Source: Rhodocyclaceae bacterium (GTDB taxonomy: Bacteria > Pseudomonadota > Gammaproteobacteria > Burkholderiales > Rhodocyclaceae). Taken from it: a stretch of 64,000 bases of DNA. Below, piece by piece: positions 1-9,317 of this stretch (position 1 is its first letter; the number at the start of each line of letters is the position of its first letter). The notes under the pieces are model-generated. The model had not been told where the DNA came from. It worked only from the letters and a program-made list of their open reading frames with translations, and ran no database searches. The position numbers and the translations under genes were made by a program. Where the stretch lies: NCBI GenBank assembly GCA_023150275.1, contig JAKLLG010000003.1:186001-250000 (forward strand). The letters run 5' to 3'.

Positions 1-1173
1 TCGAACGTGCAGTTCGGCGAGGGCGGTGCCGGCACCTTCTCTGACGGCAAGCTCTACAGTCAGATCAAGGACCCGCGCTTCCTCGGGCGCAAGGTGATGG
101 CCGAATTCGTCAAGGCCGGCGCACCGGAGGAAATCCTCTACGTTTCCAAGCCGCACATCGGCACCTTCCGGCTGGTGAGCATGGTCGAACAGATGCGCGC
201 GGAAATCATCGCGCTCGGTGGCGAGGTTCGTTTCGAGCAGCGCGTGACCGGGCTGGAGATCGAACAAGGAGAAAGGCGTGGCCGTGTGCGCGGCGTGCAA
301 CTCGCCAGCGGCGGAACCGTGGCCACGGATCATGTCGTCCTGGCGCTCGGGCACAGCGCGCGCGACACCTTCGAGTCGCTGCATGCACAGGGCGTCTATA
401 TGGAGCCGAAGCCGTTCTCGGTCGGCTTCCGCATTGAGCACCCGCAGTCGCTGATCGACAAGGCACGGCTCGGGCCGCATGCCGGCAATCCGCTGCTTGG
501 CGCGGCCGACTACAAGCTGGTGCATCACGCCGCCAATGGCCGCGCCGTCTACAGCTTCTGCATGTGCCCCGGTGGCACGGTGGTGGCGGCGACCTCGGAA
601 CCGAACCGCGTCGTTACCAACGGCATGAGCCAGTATTCGCGCAACGAGCGCAACGCCAATGCCGGCATCGTCGTGAACGTCGATCCGGCCGATTACGGCG
701 GCTCGATGGAGAACCCGCTCGCCGGCATCGCCTTCCAGCGCGAACTCGAATCGCGCGCCTTCGAACTGGGCGGCGGCAACTACGATGCGCCGGCGCAACT
801 GGTCGGCGATTTCCTCGCCGGCCGGCCTTCGACCGCGCTCGGCTCGGTAGAGCCTTCCTACAAGCCGGGCGTCAAACTGACGGATCTGGCAACGGCGCTG
901 CCGCCCTATGCGATCGAAGCCATGCGCGAGGCACTGCCCGCCTTTGGCCGGCAGATCAGGGGATTCGACATGGCCGACGCGGTGCTCACCGGTGTCGAGA
1001 CGCGCACCTCGTCACCGCTGCGCATCACGCGCGGCGAGGATTTCCAGAGTCTCAACGTGAAAGGGCTGTACCCGGCGGGCGAGGGGGCCGGCTACGCGGG
1101 CGGCATCCTCTCCGCAGGGGTGGACGGGATCAAGGTTGCCGAGGCGGTGGCCTTGGCTATCGCGGGCCGCTGA
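1..1173 (+). CDS. NAD(P)/FAD-dependent oxidoreductase, 5' end missing
   Basis: The reading frame is already open at base 1 and ends at TGA 1171-1173, so the N-terminal part with the dinucleotide-binding GxGxxG lies outside the window. The visible start (FGEGGAGTFSDGKL) and the end (GLYPAGEGAGYAGGILSAGVDG) are characteristic of the large uncharacterised FAD-dependent dehydrogenase family (COG2509 type). The C-terminal GEGAGYAGG segment is the FAD-contacting end of the fold. The family is thought to oxidise or reduce an unknown small substrate in the cytoplasm. No partner gene can be judged because the upstream side is cut. Family assignment is firm; the substrate is unknown. Confidence 0.85.
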   Translation, partial: SNVQFGEGGAGTFSDGKLYSQIKDPRFLGRKVMAEFVKAGAPEEILYVSKPHIGTFRLVSMVEQMRAEIIALGGEVRFEQRVTGLEIEQGERRGRVRGVQLASGGTVATDHVVLALGHSARDTFESLHAQGVYMEPKPFSVGFRIEHPQSLIDKARLGPHAGNPLLGAADYKLVHHAANGRAVYSFCMCPGGTVVAATSEPNRVVTNGMSQYSRNERNANAGIVVNVDPADYGGSMENPLAGIAFQRELESRAFELGGGNYDAPAQLVGDFLAGRPSTALGSVEPSYKPGVKLTDLATALPPYAIEAMREALPAFGRQIRGFDMADAVLTGVETRTSSPLRITRGEDFQSLNVKGLYPAGEGAGYAGGILSAGVDGIKVAEAVALAIAGR

Positions 1174-1236
1174 CCGGCGATTGACGCCGCATCGCCGGCC
1201 GCGAGCAACCGGGGCGTCGTGGTGGCCCGTATGGCG

Positions 1237-1350
1237 TTAACGGCGAGGCTGGCGTCTTTGTAGCGCCAGCAGTTCGACGACACCCCAGAGCAGGGTGCCC
1301 CCGATGGCGAGCGCCGGATGCGTTACGGTGCGGCGGAAGAATTCCTTCAT
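1237..1350 (-). CDS. Predicted 37-residue single-span membrane protein
   Basis: A 37-residue ORF (begins MKEFFRRTVTHPALA, ends LALQRRQPRR) with a basic N-terminus, one hydrophobic span (about residues 13-30, IGGTLLWGVVELLAL) and a basic tail, the layout of a small inner-membrane protein with both ends charged. The ATG is the complement of 1348-1350 and the stop the complement of 1237-1239. Its start lies 14 bases after the stop of another micro-ORF on the same strand, so the two could be co-transcribed. The Shine-Dalgarno is weak. Function unknown. It fills a gap that otherwise holds nothing convincing. Confidence 0.5.
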   Translation of the reverse strand: MKEFFRRTVTHPALAIGGTLLWGVVELLALQRRQPRR

Positions 1351-1364
1351 GCCTTGTTTTCCGA

Positions 1365-1448
1365 TCAATCCAGCGGATGCACGTTTTTCCACGCCCCGTC
1401 GAAGAATCGGTCGATCGCGGCTTCCAGCAGCTTGAACAGGATGTCCAT
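1365..1448 (-). CDS. Predicted 27-residue micro-ORF
   Basis: A short ORF encoding MDILFKLLEAAIDRFFDG followed by AWKNVHPLD. The sequence reads as an amphipathic helix (hydrophobic every 3-4 residues) with a Trp near the end. The frame is open for 14 further codons upstream (reading AKLAVIVSHPDGID just before the ATG) but with no ATG, GTG or TTG there, so the ATG at 1448 is the only usual start. It directly precedes the small membrane protein ORF at 1350. No family recognised; it may be a leader or a real small protein. Confidence 0.35.
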   Translation of the reverse strand: MDILFKLLEAAIDRFFDGAWKNVHPLD

Positions 1449-1587
1449 ATCGATCCCATCAGGGTGGCTGACGATGACGGCGAGCTTAGCAAGCGATTGT
1501 TAAGTTTGCGTTGCCGGCAGATGTCATCATTTCTGCCCCTCCGCTGCGTTATTCTTGGCCGCGATTATCGTGCGGGGGCAAGGCGGG

Positions 1588-2622
1588 GTGACGGTACGGA
1601 ACGAGGCGGGGCTGGGCGAGCTGCTTGAGCTGGAAGACATCCTGCGTCAGGGAGGAAGCCACCTGCAGGCCCGCGAACTCGGTCAGGCCAGTGCCGGTGG
1701 GCGCAGCTTCCCGGTGCTTGCCGTTACCCTCGGCAACCCCGACCCGACCGTGCCGGCGGCTGCGTTCTTCGGCGGCGTGCATGGTCTCGAACGCATCGGG
1801 TCCGCGGTCGTCCTCTCCTATCTGCGCAATCTTGCCAGCCGCTTGCGCTGGGATCGCTTACTGCATCAGAAGCTTGAATCGGTGCGTCTCGTCTTCGTGC
1901 CCATCGTCAATCCGGGCGGCATGTGGTGCGGCACGCGCGCCAACCCGAGCGGCGTCGACCTGATGCGCAATGCGCCGGTCGATGCCGAGGAATCGCCGCC
2001 CTTCCTGCTCGGGGGGCATCGTCTCGGTGCGCGCCTGCCCTGGTATCGCGGTGCAGCGGGCGCGGCGATGGAGATGGAGGCTGCGGTGCTTTGCAGCCTT
2101 GTCGAGGAGGAACTGCTGACGCGCGCTTTCAGCATCGCCCTCGATTGCCATTCCGGCTTCGGCATCCTCGATCGCATCTGGTTTCCCTATGCCTGCTCGC
2201 GGCGGCCGATCCGCGATATTGCCGAGTTGCATGCACTGAACGAAATCTTCGACCAGATGCATCCTCATCACCGCTACATTTTCGAGCCGCAGAGCCGCCA
2301 GTATCTGGCGCACGGCGATCTGTGGGATTTCCTCTACCGGCGCGCCGAAGCGCTTCCCGACAGGCTCTTTCTGCCGCTGACGCTGGAAATGGGGTCGTGG
2401 CTGTGGGTGAAGAAGAACCCGCGCCAGATCTTCTCGCGGCATGGCATCTTCAATCCATTGATCGAGCACCGCCAGCAGCGTGTGTTGCGTCGCCATTTCG
2501 CGTGGTTCGACTTCATCGTGCGTGCCGTAGCCAGCTATCGCTATTGGCTTCCCGATGAGGCGCTGCGCGTCCGGCATCGCGACCAGGCCCTGTCACGCTG
2601 GTATCCGGGGTGGCGCGAATGA
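1588..2622 (+). CDS. M14-family zinc carboxypeptidase-like protein
   Basis: A zinc peptidase of the M14 superfamily. Counted from GTG 1588, the zinc ligands are His65 and Glu68 in GGVHGLER and His188 in LDCHSGFG. NPGG (108-111), an Arg in DLMRN (about 127) and the general-base Glu267 in LTLEMGSW complete the site. The length (344 residues) suits a single catalytic domain, and no signal peptide is seen, so it is probably cytoplasmic. The frame is open back to TTG 1555 and has another GTG at 1570; GTG 1588 is preferred because a purine-rich GGGCAAGGCGG precedes it. The stop overlaps the start of the next gene (ATGA), implying coupled translation. The substrate, perhaps a peptide or amidated amino acid, cannot be read from sequence. 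Confidence 0.8.
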   Translation: MTVRNEAGLGELLELEDILRQGGSHLQARELGQASAGGRSFPVLAVTLGNPDPTVPAAAFFGGVHGLERIGSAVVLSYLRNLASRLRWDRLLHQKLESVRLVFVPIVNPGGMWCGTRANPSGVDLMRNAPVDAEESPPFLLGGHRLGARLPWYRGAAGAAMEMEAAVLCSLVEEELLTRAFSIALDCHSGFGILDRIWFPYACSRRPIRDIAELHALNEIFDQMHPHHRYIFEPQSRQYLAHGDLWDFLYRRAEALPDRLFLPLTLEMGSWLWVKKNPRQIFSRHGIFNPLIEHRQQRVLRRHFAWFDFIVRAVASYRYWLPDEALRVRHRDQALSRWYPGWRE

Positions 2623-3404
2623 AGTGCTGGCTGCTGCTGCGCGGCCTGATGCGCGACGCCCGTCACTGGGGAGCTTTTCCGGCGCGCTTGCAGCAGAGCT
2701 TTCCCGGCGCCGAGGTGCTGTGCCTCGATCTGCCTGGCAACGGCGGGCGCTGCCACATCCCGAGCCCGGCGAGCATCGCGGGCATGCTTGACGCCTGCCG
2801 TGGCGACCCGCTGCTGCTCGGGCGCCGCGAGCGCTTCGGCATCATCGCCATGTCGCTGGGAGCGATGGTTGCCACCGAATGGGCCGCACGCCATCCGCAG
2901 GAAGTGTCGGCGCTGGTACTGGTCAATACCAGCATGCGTCCGTTCAGCCCTTTTCATCAGCGCCTGCGGCCCGCCAACTACATGCGGATTCTGCGCTTGC
3001 TGGGAAGCGGGAACACTGCGGACATCGAACGTGCGGTGCTGGCGTTGACCAGCCGACACCGCCGCGACGACGCAGCCCTGCTGGCAAGCTGGTGCGGCTG
3101 GCGCGATGCGCAGCCGGTGACACGTGCGAATGTGCTGCGTCAGTTGCTCGCAGCCGCCCGCTACCGCGCGCCGGCAGTATCCCTGTCGGTGCCGACACTG
3201 CTGCTGGCGAGTGCGCAGGATGCACTCGTTTCCGTACGGTGTTCGGAGGAGATTGCGGCGCGGTGGCGTGCGCCCTTGCAGGTGCATCCCGATGCCGGCC
3301 ACGATCTGCCGCTTGACGATGCTGACTGGGTCGTGCGGCGGATCAGCGAATGGCTACAGGCGGCGGGCACGCAGCCTGCCGTGGCGCAAGATCAGAGCCC
3401 GTAG
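2619..3404 (+). CDS. Alpha/beta hydrolase (BioH-like fold)
   Basis: A 261-residue alpha/beta hydrolase without signal peptide. The nucleophile elbow is AMSLG (Ser79), a GxSxG variant with Ala in the first position. The acid is the Asp in SAQDALVS and the base the His in DAGHDLPL, completing the triad in the usual order. The ATG overlaps the stop of the M14 peptidase gene by four bases, so the two enzymes are made together and may act in one salvage or detoxification route. The size and simple cap resemble BioH- or MenH-type esterases, but no biotin or menaquinone genes are nearby, so no specific role is assigned. The 3' end overlaps the convergent lipoprotein gene by 13 bases. Confidence 0.8.
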   Translation: MKCWLLLRGLMRDARHWGAFPARLQQSFPGAEVLCLDLPGNGGRCHIPSPASIAGMLDACRGDPLLLGRRERFGIIAMSLGAMVATEWAARHPQEVSALVLVNTSMRPFSPFHQRLRPANYMRILRLLGSGNTADIERAVLALTSRHRRDDAALLASWCGWRDAQPVTRANVLRQLLAAARYRAPAVSLSVPTLLLASAQDALVSVRCSEEIAARWRAPLQVHPDAGHDLPLDDADWVVRRISEWLQAAGTQPAVAQDQSP

Positions 3405-3691
3405 CTTTTGGCGTCGGCGGCAGTCACGCACTGATAGTGCGTGGTGCATTTTTCGAGCGAGCAGGCCCGCTCGGATTGTACTGCGCGGCGTTGTTGCGAT
3501 GCGCACAGACTGTCGGCGCGCGCCTTGGCGCGTGCCGTGCCCTCGTCAGTGAACGGATGCTCGATGATGTGGAAATTCGGATTGAGCCAGCGTTCGCCAG
3601 AATCGTAGGAAATGACGCGAACGCCGTCGCCGAAACCGGCACAGGCCGAAAGAAGTGCCGCGAGGAGCAGCACGCAGAGATGTCGGGTCAT
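3392..3691 (-). CDS. Small lipoprotein, cysteine-containing
   Basis: A roughly 99-residue protein starting MTRHLCVLLLAALLSAC, a clear type II signal peptide with lipobox LSAC, so it is predicted to be lipidated and anchored in the envelope. The mature part holds four or more cysteines (SLCASQ, ACSLEKCTTHYQC), suggesting disulfides. The frame also holds ATGs at 3724, 3721 and 3706, but the chosen start puts the signal sequence in normal position. It lies downstream of prk on the same strand, 48 bases away, and could be read from the fbp-prk transcript. No known family recognised. Confidence 0.65.
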   Translation of the reverse strand: MTRHLCVLLLAALLSACAGFGDGVRVISYDSGERWLNPNFHIIEHPFTDEGTARAKARADSLCASQQRRAVQSERACSLEKCTTHYQCVTAADAKSYGL

Positions 3692-3739
3692 CGTGGAGGC
3701 TTTCATTGTGGGGGCTTTCATCAAGGATGATGCGGACCG

Positions 3740-4630
3740 TCAGCCGCGTGTGCCGCCCCTGATCTTCCGCCCCTGCTCGACGAGCTTCCAGATCAGCGGT
3801 GTCAGGATGAGCTGCATCGCGAGCGGCATCTTGCCGCCGGGAATCACGATGGTGTTGGCGCGCGACATGAAAGCGCCGTCGAGCATCGCCAGCAGGTAGG
3901 GAAAGTCGATGCCGCGCGGATTGGCGAAGCGGATGACGACGAAGCTCTCGTCCTGCGTCGGGATGTCGCGCGCAATGAAGGGGTTCGAGGTGTCCACGAC
4001 CGGCACGCGCTGGAAATTGATGTGCGTGCGCGAGAACTGCGGTGTCATGTAATGCACGTAGTCCGGCATGCGGCGCAGGATGGTGTTGGTCACCGCCTCG
4101 CGCGAGTAGCCGCGCAGCCGCGTGTCGCGCAGCAGCTTCTGAATCCATTCGAGGTTGATCGTTGGCACAACGCCGATGAGCAGGTCGGGGTGCTTCGAGA
4201 CATCGACCGTCTCGGTCTTCACCGCGCCGTGCAGTCCTTCGTAGAAAAGCAGGTCGGTTCCTTCTGGAATTTCCTCGGCCTGCGTGAATCCGCCGACCTC
4301 GCCGCCCCAGCGCGCGGCCTCGACCTCGTCATGGATGTAGCGGCGGAAATGGCCGCGGCCGGTGTCGGCATATTCGCGGAACAGACCTTCGAGCGCATCG
4401 AAGTCGTTGCCCTCGGGGCCGAAATGCGACGGTGCCTGGGTGCCGGCGCGCTCGGCGGCGACGATGCGCTCGGCGATCTCGGCGCGCGTGTAGCGATGGA
4501 AGCTGTCGCCCTCGACGAAGACGGCATTTACATACTCACGCCAGAAGATCTGCTCGAAGGTCTCCTTGACGGTCGTGGTGCCGGCGCCGGACGAGCCGGT
4601 GACGGCGATGATCGGATGGCGGGCGGACAC
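3740..4630 (-). CDS. prkB: Phosphoribulokinase
   Basis: Phosphoribulokinase of the proteobacterial class (296 residues, typical length), which converts ribulose 5-phosphate and ATP to ribulose 1,5-bisphosphate. The Walker A loop GSSGAGTTT lies at about 12-20. EGDSFHR (about 41-47) holds the conserved Asp and Arg region of the family, and YEGLHGAV carries the metal-binding acidic residue. Start is GTG at 4630. It follows fbp with an 8-base gap, so the pair forms one unit. CbbP of the Calvin cycle is the obvious role, but close PrkB homologues occur in organisms without RuBisCO, and no cbbL/cbbM gene is in this window. The enzyme family is certain; participation in CO2 fixation is inferred. Confidence 0.9.
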   Translation of the reverse strand: MSARHPIIAVTGSSGAGTTTVKETFEQIFWREYVNAVFVEGDSFHRYTRAEIAERIVAAERAGTQAPSHFGPEGNDFDALEGLFREYADTGRGHFRRYIHDEVEAARWGGEVGGFTQAEEIPEGTDLLFYEGLHGAVKTETVDVSKHPDLLIGVVPTINLEWIQKLLRDTRLRGYSREAVTNTILRRMPDYVHYMTPQFSRTHINFQRVPVVDTSNPFIARDIPTQDESFVVIRFANPRGIDFPYLLAMLDGAFMSRANTIVIPGGKMPLAMQLILTPLIWKLVEQGRKIRGGTRG

Positions 4631-4638
4631 GGCGGCGG

Positions 4639-5655
4639 TCAGCCCTGTTCGGCGTGGTAGCCGGTGACGCGCTCGACCTCATTCTTCGAGCCGAGAATCA
4701 CCGGCACCCGCATGTGCAGGCCGGTCGGCTGCACGTCGAGGATGCGCTGGTGGCCGGTGGTCGCGGCGCCGCCCGCCTGCTCGACGATGAAGCTCATCGG
4801 GTTGGCCTCGTACATCAGACGCAGCTTGCCGCCCTTGTCGCGGATATTGGCGTCCAGCGGGTACATGAAGATGCCGCCGCGGGTCATGATGCGATGCACG
4901 TCGGCGACCATCGAGGCTACCCAGCGCATGTTGAAATCCTTGCCGCGCGGGCCGGTGCTGCCGGCCAGCAGCTCTTCGACATAACGGCGCACCGGCGCTT
5001 CCCAGTGGCGCAGGTTCGACATGTTGATCGCGAACTCCTTCGTGTCCGCCGGAATCTGCATGCCCTCCTGTGTCAGCACGAAGGAGCCCTGTTCGCGGTC
5101 GAGCGTGAAACAGGCAACACCGTCACCGACGGTGAGTACGAGCAGTGTGGTCGGTCCATAGACGGCGTAACCGGCGGCGACCTGCCGGGTGCCCGGCTGC
5201 AGGAAGGCCTCCGCCCGCGTTGGGTCGGCACCCTCCGGGCACTTCAATACCGAGAATATGGTGCCAACGGAAACGTTGATGTCGATGTTCGACGAGCCGT
5301 CGAGCGGATCGAAGAGCAGCAGGTACTCGCCCTGCGGGTAGCGGTTGGGGATCGCGTGCGGCAGCTCCATTTCCTCGGAGGCCATGCCGGCGAGGTGACC
5401 GCCCCATTCATTGGCTTCGAGGAAGATCTCGTTGGAGATCACGTCCAGCTTCTTCTGCGCCTCGCCCTGTACGTTGTCGCTGCCGGCCTCGCCGAGCACG
5501 CCGCCTTCGCCACCGATGGCGCCCTTGCCGATGGCGACGGCGATGCTCTTGCAGGCGCGGGCGACAACCTCGATCAAGAGGCGCAGGTCGGCGTTGATCT
5601 TGCCCTTCTCGCGTTGTTCTTCGATCAGGTAGCGTGACAGTGTGATGCGGCGCAT
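4639..5655 (-). CDS. fbp: Class I fructose-1,6-bisphosphatase
   Basis: Hydrolyses fructose 1,6-bisphosphate to fructose 6-phosphate in gluconeogenesis and the Calvin cycle. At 338 residues it has the family's normal length. The metal/phosphate motif [19 protein letters not shown] and the C-terminal [20 protein letters not shown] are intact. The frame is open 78 codons further upstream, but that extension is Cys/Arg-rich and implausible. The start [10 protein letters not shown] at 5655 matches the family start and has AAGAGGT about 10 bases before it. It is the first gene of an fbp-prk pair (8-base gap), and pairing with phosphoribulokinase points to a carbon-fixation or sugar-phosphate-cycling unit. 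Very confident. Confidence 0.95.
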   Translation of the reverse strand: MRRITLSRYLIEEQREKGKINADLRLLIEVVARACKSIAVAIGKGAIGGEGGVLGEAGSDNVQGEAQKKLDVISNEIFLEANEWGGHLAGMASEEMELPHAIPNRYPQGEYLLLFDPLDGSSNIDINVSVGTIFSVLKCPEGADPTRAEAFLQPGTRQVAAGYAVYGPTTLLVLTVGDGVACFTLDREQGSFVLTQEGMQIPADTKEFAINMSNLRHWEAPVRRYVEELLAGSTGPRGKDFNMRWVASMVADVHRIMTRGGIFMYPLDANIRDKGGKLRLMYEANPMSFIVEQAGGAATTGHQRILDVQPTGLHMRVPVILGSKNEVERVTGYHAEQG

Positions 5656-5743
5656 TGGAACAGACCTCTTCTCGTGGGGCGTCAAGGGAAACGGTGGAAA
5701 GCGACAGAAAACGGCAGAAAACCGAAGGACGCGCGGCAGAATT

Positions 5744-8700
5744 CTAATGCAGTTGGCGCAGCCGGTCTTCCTGGCCGCGCTGCAGGTAGGCGCGGGCTGC
5801 ATCCGCGGCAAGCGGTCGGCTGAACAGGTAGCCCTGCACCTCGTCGCAGCCGTTGCGCAGCAACATCTGCAACTGGGCGCGTGTTTCAACCCCTTCGGCG
5901 ATGACTTTCAAACCGAGGGCATGGGCGAGGGCGATCGTCGACAGGGCGATCGCCGCATCGTCCGGGTCGCGCTCGATATCCCGCACGAAGGAGCGGTCGA
6001 TCTTCAGGTGGTCGATCGGGAACAGCTTCAGATAGGCGAGCGAAGAATAACCGGTGCCGAAATCGTCGATCGCCAGCGTTACGCCCATCCGCTTCAGGGC
6101 CTGCAGGATCTTGATCGCATCTTCCGGTTTGTTCATTACCGCGCTTTCGGTAATCTCCAGTTCAAGCAATGCTGGTGGAATGCCGGTCTCGGCGAGTGCT
6201 TCGGCGACGGTTGCCAGCAGATCGTTGTTGCCGAGCTGACGTGCTGAAAGGTTGATAGCCATGCGCAGTGGCGCAATGCCTGCATCCAGCCACTCACGCA
6301 GCTGTCGGCACGCCTGCCGCAAAACCCAGTTGCCGATCGGTACGATCAATCCGGTTTCCTCGGCGATGCCGATGAAGCGATCCGGCGGGATCATGCCCTC
6401 CTCCGGCAGATGCCAGCGCAGGAGCGCTTCGACGCCGGTGGCCCGTGATTCATCGGCACGGAACTGCGGCTGGAAGTTGAGCGAGAACTCGTTGCGCGCG
6501 AGCGCCTGCCGCAGCCTGGCTTCGAGCGACAGACGCTCGCTGGCGACGCGGTTCATCTCCTCGGAGAAAAACTGGTAGTTGTTTCTGCCCAGCGCCTTCG
6601 CGTGATACATCGCCGTGTCCGCGTTCTTCAACAGCGAATCGACACTGCGGCCGTCGTTGGGATAGACGGCGATGCCGATCGACGGGCTGGTATGCAATTC
6701 GTGATTGTCGATCCTGACCGGCGCGAGCAGCGATGAGATCACCTTCAATGCCACGTGCGCGCCATCATCCGGGGATTCGAGGTCCGGCAGGACGATCACG
6801 AATTCGTCGCCGCCCAGGCGCGCAACCATGTCCGATTCGCGCACCGCGCCTCGGAACAGACGCGCCACCTCGATCAGCAACTGGTCGCCGACATGGTGGC
6901 CGAGCGTATCGTTAATCACCTTGAAGCGGTCGAGGTCGATGAAGAGAATGCCGACAAACCAGTTGTGCCGGCGTGCATCGATCAGGGCCTGTTCCAGGCG
7001 GCGCTCCAGTGAAAGCCTGTTGGGCAGCTCGGTCAGCGCATCGTGGTGCGCAAGGAAGTGGATGCGTTCCTCGGCCCGCTTGCGCTCGGTGATGTCGGCG
7101 AACATCGCCACGTAGTGGGTCACCTTCCCTGCCGGAAACTCCATCACGGCATTGATCGTCGTCCACTTCGGGTAGAGGTCGCCGCTCTTTCGGCGGTCAA
7201 TGATCTCACCCGACCAGTGACCGGTGCGCTTCAGCGAATCCCACATCTGCCGGTAGAACTCAGATCCGTGGCGGCCGGAAGCAAGAATCTTCGGGTCGGC
7301 GCCAAGGACTTCGTCGGGGGCATAGCCGGTAATTTGCGTGAAGGCCTCGTTGACGGAAACGATCCGATTGTTCTCGTCGGTGATCATGATCGCTTCCGGG
7401 CTGTTGTCGAACACCTTTTTTGCAAGCAGGAGGGTTTCCTCGGCGCGCTTGCGCGCCGTGATGTCGCTGTAGATGCTGACGAAGCCGCCACCCGGCAATG
7501 GCGCGCCACGCACTTCAATGATCGTGCCGTTTGGCCGGGTACGCTCGAAGACATGTTCAACGGGGTGGCGCGCCCGAGCGACGATCTCCTCGGCGAGCTG
7601 CCGTGGATCGCCCGGCCCGTACTCGCCCCGCTCGGCGTTGAAGAGGGCAATGTCGTAAAGCGACAGCGGCTCCTTTGCCAACAGACTCTGCGGAAAATCA
7701 AGCAGGCGTGCGAACTGCGAGTTGAAGGCGGTGAAGTGGAGGTTGCCATCCAGAAGCGAGACGGCGCCGGGAATGTTATCGATGATCGTGCGCAACTGCT
7801 CGTTGCGCCGTCGCATGTCTTCTTCCTGGCGGCGCAGATCGGTGACGTCCTGCGTCGTGCCGGCAGTGCGTACCGGGTTGCCGTCGCTGTCCCGCACGAC
7901 CTGCCCGGTGTTCTGGAAGATGCGGATGTCGCCGTTCGCAAGGCAGACGCGGTAGTCGATCGCATAAGGCTCGCCGCTCTCCACAGCGCTTTGCACCAGC
8001 ATGCGCATGCCTGCCCGGTCATCGGGATGGATGCGTTCGAGGAACATTGCAAAATCCGGCTTGGCAGCGTTGAGCGGATCGAGGCCAAAGAACCGGTAGG
8101 TTTCTTCGGACCACCACAGCGTATTCGTCTTCAGGTCGCGTTCCCAGCTACCGACGCGACCGATGCGCTGCGATTCGGTAAGCCGGTCGGTCAGGCGCTC
8201 GACCTCGCGACGCGCAGCCGCGTCGCGCGCTCGCTGTACGCGCACCAGGTCGCGCTGCGATTGCCAGAGCACCAGCGTGATGCCGCTGGCGACGATGACG
8301 AGGAAGGTGCTGACGAAGATCATCAGCCCGATCCGCTCGTGCAGCGGCGCCAGCACTTCGCGTTCATCAATCTTGGCGACGACGCCCCATCGGGTATCCG
8401 GCACGGGCTGGGTGGCAGCGTAAACGGTGACGCTGCGATAGTCGCTGCCAACAAGAGTGGTCGTTTCACCGCGCACGGCGTAGCTCGAAGGCAGTCGCGC
8501 GGTATCGGGACTCAGCGTCAGTGTCAGTGCCGCACCGCGCTGATGGCGAAGATCGTTGAGATGCACGATGCGCTCGCCGCGTTTCTCGACCAGGAGAATC
8601 TCGGCCGAATCGCTCGGCGTCGGCCAGTGCTGCAGCATCGGGTAGAGAACCTTCGCCGGATCGATGCGCAGCATTACGAAGCCCGAGGGGTCACGGTTTG

Positions 8701-9226
8701 TGCGGTTCGCCAGTGCCACGACCAGATCCATGGCCTGCCTGCCATCCGGCAGGGCATAGAGTTCGCCGAGCACCGGCTCGCCGCGACTGGCCGCCAGATC
8801 GCGCTGCTCGCGCGCGTTGTCCGGCATGAACGGGCTGGAACCGGAAGCAGCGACCAGGCGTCCGCGGCGATCGATGAGGGCGGCTTCGCTGTAGTCGGCA
8901 AAATTATTGACGTAGGTATTGAGCCATTGCCGGGCGCCTGATGGTTCGTCAGTGCCTGCGCGAGCCGTCAGCCAGTGCTCCGGAAGGCCGGCAAGCATTG
9001 CGTGATCGCGTATCGACCGGGCGTCGCCGAGTCGCTCCCTTTGCCAGTTGCCGATCTCTCGCGTCTTCAGGTCCGCGATTGAAGCCAGTTCAGACATTGC
9101 GCGCTCACGCGCAGCGGTCGACTCGGCACGATAGAAGATGTAATTGGCCGTCCCGATGCCAAGCAACAGAAACGCGAATACCCCGATCAGGGATATCTGC
9201 AGACGGGATTCAGATTCGGCAGCCAT
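5744..9226 (-). CDS. Membrane sensor with three PAS domains, GGDEF and EAL (c-di-GMP turnover)
   Basis: A 1160-residue inner-membrane protein. TM1 is at about 11-32, an extracytoplasmic Cache-like sensor at about 35-295, and TM2 at about 299-321. Three PAS/PAC units follow (about 350-720), then GGDEF (about 730-890, motif RLGGDEF intact) and EAL (about 900-1150). The EAL domain keeps EALLRW, the catalytic ELEITES Glu and [10 protein letters not shown]...KIDRSF, so both cyclase and phosphodiesterase could be active. Start [10 protein letters not shown] is 92 bases downstream of the previous minus-strand gene. No partner is co-transcribed with certainty. It probably converts an external ligand signal, plus PAS-sensed redox or small-molecule input, into c-di-GMP change. 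Confidence 0.92.
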   Translation of the reverse strand: MAAESESRLQISLIGVFAFLLLGIGTANYIFYRAESTAARERAMSELASIADLKTREIGNWQRERLGDARSIRDHAMLAGLPEHWLTARAGTDEPSGARQWLNTYVNNFADYSEAALIDRRGRLVAASGSSPFMPDNAREQRDLAASRGEPVLGELYALPDGRQAMDLVVALANRTNRDPSGFVMLRIDPAKVLYPMLQHWPTPSDSAEILLVEKRGERIVHLNDLRHQRGAALTLTLSPDTARLPSSYAVRGETTTLVGSDYRSVTVYAATQPVPDTRWGVVAKIDEREVLAPLHERIGLMIFVSTFLVIVASGITLVLWQSQRDLVRVQRARDAAARREVERLTDRLTESQRIGRVGSWERDLKTNTLWWSEETYRFFGLDPLNAAKPDFAMFLERIHPDDRAGMRMLVQSAVESGEPYAIDYRVCLANGDIRIFQNTGQVVRDSDGNPVRTAGTTQDVTDLRRQEEDMRRRNEQLRTIIDNIPGAVSLLDGNLHFTAFNSQFARLLDFPQSLLAKEPLSLYDIALFNAERGEYGPGDPRQLAEEIVARARHPVEHVFERTRPNGTIIEVRGAPLPGGGFVSIYSDITARKRAEETLLLAKKVFDNSPEAIMITDENNRIVSVNEAFTQITGYAPDEVLGADPKILASGRHGSEFYRQMWDSLKRTGHWSGEIIDRRKSGDLYPKWTTINAVMEFPAGKVTHYVAMFADITERKRAEERIHFLAHHDALTELPNRLSLERRLEQALIDARRHNWFVGILFIDLDRFKVINDTLGHHVGDQLLIEVARLFRGAVRESDMVARLGGDEFVIVLPDLESPDDGAHVALKVISSLLAPVRIDNHELHTSPSIGIAVYPNDGRSVDSLLKNADTAMYHAKALGRNNYQFFSEEMNRVASERLSLEARLRQALARNEFSLNFQPQFRADESRATGVEALLRWHLPEEGMIPPDRFIGIAEETGLIVPIGNWVLRQACRQLREWLDAGIAPLRMAINLSARQLGNNDLLATVAEALAETGIPPALLELEITESAVMNKPEDAIKILQALKRMGVTLAIDDFGTGYSSLAYLKLFPIDHLKIDRSFVRDIERDPDDAAIALSTIALAHALGLKVIAEGVETRAQLQMLLRNGCDEVQGYLFSRPLAADAARAYLQRGQEDRLRQLH

Positions 9227-9317
9227 GTTGTCGGGCGGAGCGGCGCCTCCGGACGGGGTGGTTCAATCTTACGCTTACTCGACGCGCCGTGGGCAAGGCG
9301 GAGAGAGGCAGGGAGCG

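Noticed and set aside
5656-5889. 78-codon extension of fbp
   Set aside because: Cys/Arg-rich low-quality sequence overlapping the end of the next gene; family start and ribosome site are at 5655.
7043-8941. 632-codon open frame antisense to the PAS-GGDEF-EAL gene
   Set aside because: Lies entirely inside a gene with intact domains on the other strand and has no recognisable motifs.
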